A DNA stretch of 12,090 bases from an uncultured Porphyromonadaceae bacterium (GTDB taxonomy: Bacteria > Bacteroidota > Bacteroidia > Bacteroidales > Muribaculaceae). Both the position numbers and the translations under genes were made by a program. Position 1 is the stretch's first letter, and the number at the start of each line of letters is the position of its first letter. The notes beneath the pieces are model-generated. The model was not told where the DNA came from. It made no database searches and saw only the letters and a list, made by a program, of their open reading frames with translations. Of this stretch, positions 6,752 to 12,090 are shown one piece after another. The stretch covers positions 1-12,090 of the forward strand of contig CAJKRG010000065.1 in assembly GCA_905202215.1 (NCBI GenBank), given 5' to 3'.

Positions 6752-7867
6752 ATGAATATACCATACCGAATCAGCATATTTGCCGCCGCGCTTCTTTGTG
6801 CGTCCTCTGTTATGGCTCAGGACGAACAGGGTGTGGTGCGCAGGCGCACATCCGACCGCAACGCCCCCAAGCAGCAGGACGGCACGGTCGTGACCGAGAG
6901 AATGCAGAATTTCTACTCTGAAAGCCCGAACTCGGTAAGCGATGCCGACCGTCAGTGGATGCGTGTCATATACCGTGCCATAGATCTCGAAAAAGACAAG
7001 AACGCCGCGCTCTATTTCCCGGAGGAACCCGTGGCCGGTCAGGAAAATCTTTTCCGCATAATAATGCGTCTGCTGGCGTCGAACACAATTCCGGCTTATG
7101 AATATCTTGACGGCCGTGAGATCTTTACCGACGATTATCGTGTGAAAGTGCGCGATGTTCTCGAAAGATTCTACATTCCTTTTACCGATGCCAAAGGCTC
7201 GTCGGAGAAAAATCCGCGTTTTGTGATCGACGAGAACGACGTGCCGACCAATGAGGTGCTTTCCTACTATCTTGTCGAGCGCTGGGAGTATGATACGCGC
7301 AACAACCGTCTCCGTCCCACGGTCGAAGCAATATGCCCTGTGCTGCATCGCAGCGGCGATTTCGGGGGGGATGCGCTGAAGTATCCGATGTTCTGGATCA
7401 AATTTACCGACATACGTCCTTATCTTGCCGCCCAGACCATCTTTGTCGATGACGACAACAATCTGCCGACATGTACCTACGACGATTTCTTCACTCTCAC
7501 GATGTACGACGGCGACATATACAAGACCCGCAATCTCAAGAACCGTTCGATGGCCCAGCTTTATCCCGATCCGGATAATCTCAAAAAGGCTCAGGACAGC
7601 ATTCAGAACCGTCTCGACGAGTTTGAAAAGAAACTGTGGGTACCGTCGCGCGAAGAGGTGATAGCGGCACGCGAGGCTCGCGAAGCTCTCGAAGCCGGAC
7701 AGAATCCAGATTCGGCTACTGTCAAGGCCACTTCCAAAACTTCGAATACACGGGCAACGCGCCGTTCGACCAAGCGTTCGTCGAAGGCTCCCAAAGTAAA
7801 GGAGTCCAAGCCCAAGTCTTCGTCGGGCGCCTCGAATGCCACACGATCCGTGCGTCGGCGCCGCTGA
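6752..7867 (+). CDS. gldN: T9SS periplasmic ring protein GldN/PorN with basic C-terminal tail
   Basis: This periplasmic partner of GldK/PorK in the T9SS ring also contacts GldM. I start it at the ATG on 6752 (371 aa), because MNIPYRISIFAAALLCASSV is a proper signal peptide, likely cut after VMA (residue 22). A TTG at 6743 is in frame but adds nothing. The GldN domain spans about residues 43-300: MQNFYSESPNSVSDADRQWM (51-70), MRVIYRAIDL (70-79), YPMFWIKFTDIRPYLA (211-226), MYDGDIYKTRNLKNRSMAQL (251-270). There are two Cys (195, 241) in the mature protein. After an Arg/Glu-rich helix (EEVIAAREAREALEAG) comes a tail of about 50 residues that is almost wholly Lys, Arg, Ser, Thr and Ala (322-371), ending RRRR. 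A run of seven G (7364-7370) lies in the coding sequence. It is the last gene of the operon; a terminator follows. Confidence 0.93.
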   Translation: MNIPYRISIFAAALLCASSVMAQDEQGVVRRRTSDRNAPKQQDGTVVTERMQNFYSESPNSVSDADRQWMRVIYRAIDLEKDKNAALYFPEEPVAGQENLFRIIMRLLASNTIPAYEYLDGREIFTDDYRVKVRDVLERFYIPFTDAKGSSEKNPRFVIDENDVPTNEVLSYYLVERWEYDTRNNRLRPTVEAICPVLHRSGDFGGDALKYPMFWIKFTDIRPYLAAQTIFVDDDNNLPTCTYDDFFTLTMYDGDIYKTRNLKNRSMAQLYPDPDNLKKAQDSIQNRLDEFEKKLWVPSREEVIAAREAREALEAGQNPDSATVKATSKTSNTRATRRSTKRSSKAPKVKESKPKSSSGASNATRSVRRRR

Positions 7868-7889
7868 CAACTCGAAAAGAACTAATTGT

Positions 7890-7943
7890 AAGGATTGACA
7901 GTTTATTAAACAACCGCTTGGTATAACTGTTGATCCTTTTTCT
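7890..7943 (+). terminator. Rho-independent terminator after the T9SS operon
   Basis: AAGGATTGACAG (7890-7901) can pair with CTGTTGATCCTT (7927-7938) over 12 positions, including two adjacent G-T wobbles. The pairing is followed by TTTTTCTC (7937-7944). Inside the 25-nt loop, ACC/GGT (7913-7915 and 7920-7922) may form a small inner stem. It begins 23 nt after the gldN stop and ends only 11 nt before the MFS start codon, so it also lies in the leader of the next gene. Confidence 0.75.
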
Positions 7944-7954
7944 CGGAAAAGACT

Positions 7955-9106
7955 ATGAACAAGTCGCTTCTGTCTCTCGCTTTCGGAACTTTCGCTCTGG
8001 GCATAGCGGAGTTCGGCATGATGGGGATTTTGAATGATGTGGCCGGAGACCTCGGCATAAGCGTGGTCGAAGCCGGACATCTTATTTCCGCATATTCTAC
8101 CGGCGTTGCCGTCGGTGCGCCATTTCTTATCATACTGCGCCGACTGCCCCTGCGGCGCCTCATGCTGCTTCTTGCCGCTGTAATTGCAGTCGGCAACGCC
8201 ATGGTGGCGCTGTCGCCGAATTTTACATGCCTTCTTATATCCCGTTTCATATCGGGTCTGCCGCATGGTGCTTTCTTCGGCGCAGGCGCAATTGTATGTT
8301 CTCGTCTTGCCGGTCAGGGCAAAGGAGCGTCGGCGGTAGCCGTGCTCGTCGGCGGCATGACCGTGGCCAATCTTGTCGGTGTGCCGGGTTTTACCTTCCT
8401 CTGCAATCTTGTGTCATGGCGGCTCCCCTTCGGCATTGTCTCGGTCTGTGGCGGTGTCGCTTTCGTTGCGATACGGCACTGGGTGCCGGTATTGGCGCCA
8501 CTGCCCGATACAGGTGTGAAGGGACAGTTCCGTTTCCTGTCGCATCTTGCTCCATGGCTGATCTATGGCGGAGTTTTCTTCGGACAGGCGAGTGTTTACT
8601 GCTGGCTTAGCTATATAGCCCCTATTATGACAAAAGTGACCGGTTTCAGCAATGATGCCATGTCGCTGATCATGGTTGTGGTTGGTGCCGGCATGGTTTT
8701 CGGCAATATTGTGGCCGGAAAACTTGCTGACCGACATTCACCGGCGCTTGTCACCGGCATTCTGGCCTCCATGGTAGTTGTGCTGATGCCGCTCATATAT
8801 TTTTTCGCATCCGATAAAGTGCCCTCGGTAGTGTTTGCGTTCATTGCGCCCGCTCTTCTTTTCGGTATCGGAGGCCCGCTTCAGTATATTATAGTCAAAT
8901 TTGCCAAAGGAGGCGAAATGCTCGGAGGTGCCGGCATTCAGATTGCTTTCAATGTCTCGAATGCGGTGGCGGCCGTAATCGGAGGCATGGCTATACGTCA
9001 TGGCTTCGGTCTGGCCTCCCCGGCTCTTGTCGGTGTGCCCTGTGCTGTCGTCGGTGCGGCCTCGCTGTTTATCCTTTATCATAAATATCATAGACAAGGC
9101 GCGTGA
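7955..9106 (+). CDS. MFS efflux transporter, DHA1 family (AraJ/PbuE-like)
   Basis: This inner-membrane proton antiporter of 383 aa is predicted to have 12 helices in two halves joined by a loop around residues 178-196. The first helix starts at once (SLLSLAFGTFALGIAEFGMMG). The cytoplasmic loop 2-3 carries the basic RRLPLRRL (62-69). TVANLVGVP in helix 5 (136-144) is the short motif C region typical of drug/sugar exporters of the AraJ type, and GGAGIQIAFNVSNAVAAVIGG (324-344) is the matching motif in helix 11. The substrate cannot be inferred; family members export drugs, arabinose-type sugars or purines. The gene follows the T9SS terminator. No good promoter is visible just upstream, so it may depend on read-through or on a promoter of another class. 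Its TGA overlaps the start of the regulator gene, so the two are translationally coupled. Confidence 0.85.
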   Translation: MNKSLLSLAFGTFALGIAEFGMMGILNDVAGDLGISVVEAGHLISAYSTGVAVGAPFLIILRRLPLRRLMLLLAAVIAVGNAMVALSPNFTCLLISRFISGLPHGAFFGAGAIVCSRLAGQGKGASAVAVLVGGMTVANLVGVPGFTFLCNLVSWRLPFGIVSVCGGVAFVAIRHWVPVLAPLPDTGVKGQFRFLSHLAPWLIYGGVFFGQASVYCWLSYIAPIMTKVTGFSNDAMSLIMVVVGAGMVFGNIVAGKLADRHSPALVTGILASMVVVLMPLIYFFASDKVPSVVFAFIAPALLFGIGGPLQYIIVKFAKGGEMLGGAGIQIAFNVSNAVAAVIGGMAIRHGFGLASPALVGVPCAVVGAASLFILYHKYHRQGA

Positions 9107-9663
9107 ATCCTACTGTCATAATATCCGATATGGTCTGCAGGCACTGTGTGGCGGCTGTAGAAGGTGCGTTAGATCGTGCCGGTATACCGTATGAAGCGGT
9201 CGAGATCGGTAAAATCTATCTGAAAATGCCGCTGACGGCAGATGAAGCCGCTGTGCTCGATGCCGAGCTCGAGCCACTGGGCTTTCATAGGATCGACAGC
9301 GACGAAGAGGCCATAGTCGAGAATGCCAAACTGGCCGTGATGCATCATGTGCGCGATGAGTACGATTGTCGTCTCAAGCTTTCTGCCTGCATAGAAGCCC
9401 GGCTCGGCATGAGCTATGCCGCTGTCAGCCGCCTGTTCTCACAGCGTGAAGGCCGGACGATAGAAAAGTATCATCAGGCTCAGAAAGTGGAGCGTGTCAA
9501 GGAGTTGTTGCAGCAAGGGCATCGGTCGCTCGACGAAATAGCCGATATCGTCGGTTATTCCAGCGGAGCGCATCTCTCGCGCCGGTTCAAGGACATCACC
9601 GGCATGACGCCGACAGAATATGTAAGACTACAGCCCCCGCGGATTTCCCTCGACAAAATATGA
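9103..9663 (+). CDS. AraC-type regulator with N-terminal HMA-like CxxC domain
   Basis: This is a small transcription regulator of 186 aa. Residues 1-68 resemble a heavy-metal-associated (HMA) domain: strand VIISD, then MVCRHC (10-15) with Cys12 and Cys15 placed like the metal-binding CxxC of copper chaperones, then helix VAAVEGALDRAG. Residues 88-176 are a standard AraC DNA-binding domain with two helix-turn-helix units. The second (HRSLDEIADIVGYSSGAHLS, 140-159; RRFKDITGMTPTEYVR, 160-175) fits the family signature closely. I start it at GTG 9103, which overlaps the MFS stop as GTGA and keeps the whole HMA strand; the internal ATG at 9130 would cut it off. Similar CxxC-AraC proteins are, to my knowledge, widespread in Bacteroidetes. 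Metal or thiol sensing is inferred. Its 3' end overlaps nrdG on the other strand by 36 bp. Confidence 0.85.
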   Translation: MNPTVIISDMVCRHCVAAVEGALDRAGIPYEAVEIGKIYLKMPLTADEAAVLDAELEPLGFHRIDSDEEAIVENAKLAVMHHVRDEYDCRLKLSACIEARLGMSYAAVSRLFSQREGRTIEKYHQAQKVERVKELLQQGHRSLDEIADIVGYSSGAHLSRRFKDITGMTPTEYVRLQPPRISLDKI

Positions 9664-10140
9664 CATCACACCATTTTCGAGGGTTGCGGGAACGTCGATG
9701 AGGCGTTGATTCGCCGATCCGCGGAAGAGAAGGGTCGTATCGCGCTGAGACTCGATGAAGGGTCCGTCGACGAGCACATCGACATATCTCAGCAACTCGC
9801 GCATGGCTTCGGTGCCGTGGTCTGCGATTTCTTCGAATGTAAAACCTGTATAGCACCAGATATTATATCCTTCTCTCTTGATCTCACGGGCGAGAGGCAG
9901 TATGGCATCGGCCGAGTACATGGGGTCGCCTCCGGAGAATGTGACATCGAAATCGTTGTATCGTATTGTTTTCATCACCTCGTCGGTGGTCATTGGCGAA
10001 CCTGCGGCGAAGTCCCATGTCTGCCGGTTGTGGCAGCCCGGACAGTGATGGTGGCAACCTGCGAAATATATGGAGGTGCGTAGCCCTGGGCCGTCTACCG
10101 AGGTGCCCTCGACGATGCGTACGATATTCATCGTTTTCAT
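9628..10140 (-). CDS. nrdG: Anaerobic ribonucleoside-triphosphate reductase activating protein (radical SAM)
   Basis: This cytoplasmic activase uses S-adenosylmethionine and a [4Fe-4S] cluster to create the glycyl radical on NrdD. From the ATG at 10140 it has 170 aa. The cluster motif CHHHCPGC (29-36) has the family spacing CxxxCxxC. VDGPGLRTSIYFAGC lies just before it (15-29), and FSGGDP (68-73) is the usual SAM-binding loop. NIWCYTGFTFEE (93-104) and DVLVDGPF (121-128) are typical of NrdG. The frame also extends to a TTG at 10170, but that would begin inside the terminator-like hairpin, so the ATG at 10140 or the one at 10131 is preferred. It lies 69 bp downstream of nrdD in the same direction. 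Length is normal for the family. Confidence 0.95.
   Translation of the reverse strand: MKTMNIVRIVEGTSVDGPGLRTSIYFAGCHHHCPGCHNRQTWDFAAGSPMTTDEVMKTIRYNDFDVTFSGGDPMYSADAILPLAREIKREGYNIWCYTGFTFEEIADHGTEAMRELLRYVDVLVDGPFIESQRDTTLLFRGSANQRLIDVPATLENGVMSYFVEGNPRGL
9636..9690. repeat. Imperfect hairpin at the convergent nrdG/regulator overlap
   Basis: CCCTCGA (9647-9653) pairs with TCGAGGG (9677-9683). An outer CCCGC (9636-9640) pairs with GCGGG (9686-9690), separated from the inner stem by a small internal loop. The regulator stop codon is in the hairpin loop, and the nrdG stop is just outside on the other strand. Neither side has a T-run, so it is not a classical intrinsic terminator. It might slow polymerase or protect 3' ends. 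Confidence 0.45.
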
Positions 10141-10145
10141 ATCAT

Positions 10146-10182
10146 TCAAGAAAAATAGGAGTTTAGACAATCTCTAAACTCC
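10146..10182 (-). terminator. Terminator-like hairpin between nrdD and nrdG (possible attenuator)
   Basis: Read on the minus strand, GGAGTTTAGA and TCTAAACTCC are perfect 10-bp arms (10158-10167 and 10173-10182) around a 5-nt loop, followed directly by TATTTTTCTT. This is the layout of an intrinsic terminator. It lies 28 nt past the nrdD stop and 17 nt before the nrdG ATG. It would therefore reduce, not abolish, nrdG transcription, or it forms a structured nrdG leader. A TACTTTTG matching the -7 promoter motif (10202-10209) lies just upstream of it without a clear -33 partner. Confidence 0.75.
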
Positions 10183-10209
10183 CTGATTTTGATCTAAAAA
10201 ACAAAAGTA

Positions 10210-12090
10210 TTATTCGTGAACCACGCGGTCGTTGAGTTCGGCGAGCTTGGCCTTGTTCCAACGGTCGGTCGTGCCCACGAGGTAACCGGTGATACGCTGC
10301 AGGCGGTCGATGGCATGGCTGCCGCAGTGGGGGCAGGATTCGAGTTCGGCTGATGCGTCCTCATAGCCGCAGTGCATGCAGCGGTTGCGGGTGTGGTTTA
10401 CGGAGCAGTAGCCGATGTTGTTCTTGTCCATAAGGTCTACGATCGAAGCGATGGCGTCGGGATTATGAGTTGCGTCGCCGTCGATTTCCACGTAAAAGAT
10501 ATGACCGCCCCCGGTAAGGGCATGGTAGGGAGCCTCGATCTCAGCCTTGTGGCGGGGCGAGCAGTGGTAGTATACAGGCACGTGGTTGGAGTTGGTGTAG
10601 TAGATCTTGTCGGTCACACCGGGGATATCTCCGAATGTCTTGCGGTCTTTTGCTGTGAATTTGCCCGAGAGGCCTTCGGCGGGGGTGGCGAGTACCGAGA
10701 AGTTGTGCTGATAACGCTCGCTGAAGTCATTGACGCGGCTGCGCATATAGCTGACAATTTTCAGACCGAGCGCCTGAGCGTCGTCGCTTTCGCCGTGATG
10801 CTTGCCTGTGAGTGCGATAAGACATTCCGCCAGCCCGATGAATCCGATACCGAGAGTTCCCTGGTTGATAACGGGTTCGATAGTGTCCTCTGGGGCGAGG
10901 GCATCACCGCCGGTCCAGAGTTTGGACATCAGTAGTGGGAACTGTTTGGCAAGAGCTGTCTTCTGGAAATTGAAACGGTCGTTGAGCTGACGGGCGGTGA
11001 TTTCGAGCACGTTGTCGAGTTTGCGGAAGAAGTTGTCGATGCGTTCGCTGCGGTCCTGGATCGGCATGCACTCTATTGCGAGGCGTACGAGATTGATAGT
11101 GGTGAACGAAAGATTGCCGCGGCCTACCGATGTCTTTTCGCCGAAACGGTTTTCGAACACACGGGTTCGGCATCCCATTGTCGCAACTTCGTAGAGATAG
11201 CGTTTGGGATCGTCGGCACGCCATTTTTCGTGATGATTGAAGGTGGCGTCGAGATTCACGAAGTTGGGGAAGAAACGGCGTGCGGTGACCTTGCAGGCAA
11301 GACGGTAGAGGTCATAGTTGGGGTCTTCGGGAAGATAGCTCACTCCGCGTTTCTTTTTCCATATCTGTATCGGGAAAATGGCCGTGGCTCCGTTTCCGAC
11401 TCCCTCGTATGTGGAGTGGAGCAGTTCGCGGATAATGCAGCGTCCTTCGGCCGAAGTGTCTGTTCCGTAATTGATGGAGCTGAACACAACTTGATTGCCG
11501 CCGCGGCTATGGATAGTGTTCATATTATGTATGAACGCCTCCATGGCCTGATGTACGCGTGCCACCGTACGGTTCATGGCATGCTGTATCAGACGCTCGT
11601 CGCCCTGGAGATTGTCGAGGGGTTTGTTTAGATAATCGTCGAATTGCTGTCGCTTCATGTCGCTTAGATCGCGGCCTGTCAGTTTTTCGAGATTTTCTAT
11701 TTCTTCGATAAAAGAACTGCGCACGAACGGTGCGAGATAGAAGTCGAATGCCGGGATTGCCTGGCCGCCGTGCATTTCGTTCTGAGCGGTTTCAAGCGAT
11801 ATGCAGGCTATGACGCTGGCTGTCTCGATACGTTTGGCCGGCCGCGATTCGCCGTGGCCGGCAATGAAACCGTAGTTGAGGATATTGTCGAGAGGATGCT
11901 GTACGCAAGTGAGGCTTTTGGTAGGGTAGTAGTCTTTGTCGTGAATATGGATATAGTTGTTGCGTACGGCATCGCGGGCTTCCGGTGTGAGGAGATAGTC
12001 GTCTACGAAGGGTTTTGTGGTTTCGCTCGCGAATTTCATCATCATTCCCGCGGGCGAGTCGGTATTCATGTTGGCATTCTCGCGGGTGAT
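10210..12090 (-). CDS. nrdD: Anaerobic (class III) ribonucleoside-triphosphate reductase, C-terminal 626 codons; 5' end beyond window
   Basis: This cytoplasmic glycyl-radical enzyme reduces ribonucleoside triphosphates to deoxyribonucleotides under anaerobic conditions and is activated by NrdG. The frame runs open to base 12090 (ITRENAN precedes the first Met at 12069), so the N-terminal part, normally with an ATP-cone allosteric domain, is missing. Numbering from that Met, Cys55 in LTCVQHPLD and Cys300 in TMGCRTRVFE match the two active-site cysteines known from the T4 enzyme. CMHC (564-567) and CPHC (579-582) form the C-terminal zinc site. RITGYLVG (592-599) contains the radical Gly595. The end, NDRVVHE, is of normal length past the radical site. 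All catalytic residues visible here are intact. It is upstream of nrdG, and a terminator-like hairpin separates them. Confidence 0.97.
   Translation of the reverse strand: MTRENANMNTDSPAGMMMKFASETTKPFVDDYLLTPEARDAVRNNYIHIHDKDYYPTKSLTCVQHPLDNILNYGFIAGHGESRPAKRIETASVIACISLETAQNEMHGGQAIPAFDFYLAPFVRSSFIEEIENLEKLTGRDLSDMKRQQFDDYLNKPLDNLQGDERLIQHAMNRTVARVHQAMEAFIHNMNTIHSRGGNQVVFSSINYGTDTSAEGRCIIRELLHSTYEGVGNGATAIFPIQIWKKKRGVSYLPEDPNYDLYRLACKVTARRFFPNFVNLDATFNHHEKWRADDPKRYLYEVATMGCRTRVFENRFGEKTSVGRGNLSFTTINLVRLAIECMPIQDRSERIDNFFRKLDNVLEITARQLNDRFNFQKTALAKQFPLLMSKLWTGGDALAPEDTIEPVINQGTLGIGFIGLAECLIALTGKHHGESDDAQALGLKIVSYMRSRVNDFSERYQHNFSVLATPAEGLSGKFTAKDRKTFGDIPGVTDKIYYTNSNHVPVYYHCSPRHKAEIEAPYHALTGGGHIFYVEIDGDATHNPDAIASIVDLMDKNNIGYCSVNHTRNRCMHCGYEDASAELESCPHCGSHAIDRLQRITGYLVGTTDRWNKAKLAELNDRVVHE

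Noticed and set aside
6746..8266. Long open frame on the minus strand (506 codons) opposite gldN and the MFS gene
   Set aside because: It lies antisense to two well-recognised genes and across a terminator. Its translation is rich in His/Arg/Cys, has no recognisable domain, and looks like a by-product of GC-biased codon use.
10141..10170. Extended nrdG start at TTG 10170 (10 extra residues)
   Set aside because: The start would lie inside the hairpin stem-loop. The family begins close to NIVRIVEGT, and good ATG codons are at 10140 and 10131.
12067..12069. Met codon at 12069 as the true start of nrdD
   Set aside because: The frame continues to the window edge in sequence typical of NrdD interiors (ITRENANMNTDSPAGMM), and a normal NrdD has over 100 more N-terminal residues.
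1..12090. CRISPR array, tRNA/rRNA genes, insertion sequences, prophage or integrase genes
   Set aside because: I saw no regularly spaced repeats, cloverleaf-like segments, transposase or integrase motifs; the intergenic gaps are all under 130 bp.

Overview
The window looks like chromosomal DNA from a member of the phylum Bacteroidota, most likely a gut-type anaerobe of the order Bacteroidales. Muribaculaceae or a relative is my guess, from gene content only. Four things point this way: a complete type IX secretion system (T9SS) core cluster, which is known only from this phylum and its close relatives; genes without clear Shine-Dalgarno sequences; promoter-like motifs of the Bacteroidetes type (TTTG, about 20 nt, TAnnTTTG); and an oxygen-sensitive class III ribonucleotide reductase.

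Layout. (1) 1-1607, minus strand: the first 180 codons of panC (pantothenate synthesis, cut by the window edge) with its own promoter, preceded by a lipoprotein glycoside hydrolase of family GH43. (2) 1608-1735: a short divergent control region. (3) 1736-7867, plus strand: five tightly packed genes, porP-gldK-gldL-gldM-gldN (porPKLMN in Porphyromonas naming). They encode the PorP/SprF outer-membrane protein, the GldK/GldN periplasmic ring and the GldL/GldM inner-membrane motor. The operon closes with a hairpin-plus-T-run terminator at 7890-7943. (4) 7955-9663, plus strand: an MFS exporter whose stop codon overlaps, as GTGA, the start of a small regulator. The regulator joins an HMA-like CxxC domain to an AraC-type DNA-binding domain. 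(5) 9628-12090, minus strand: nrdG and the C-terminal 626 codons of nrdD, the class III anaerobic ribonucleotide reductase and its radical-SAM activase. A terminator-like hairpin lies between them, and nrdG ends in a 36-bp tail-to-tail overlap with the regulator gene.

How the genes work together: GldL/GldM convert proton-motive force into motion, GldK/GldN form the periplasmic ring under the outer membrane, and PorP anchors to that assembly. The remaining T9SS parts (the SprA/Sov translocon, PorV, PorU and others) are not in this window. The MFS protein and the CxxC-AraC protein look like an efflux pump and its sensor-regulator. NrdD/NrdG make deoxyribonucleotides without oxygen. Every gene belongs to a known family, and I see no wholly new system. 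The less ordinary signals are a perfect 13-bp-arm palindrome inside gldK, the nrdD-nrdG hairpin, the terminator abutting the MFS start, and the CxxC-AraC/MFS pair. I saw no tRNA, rRNA, CRISPR array or insertion sequence.
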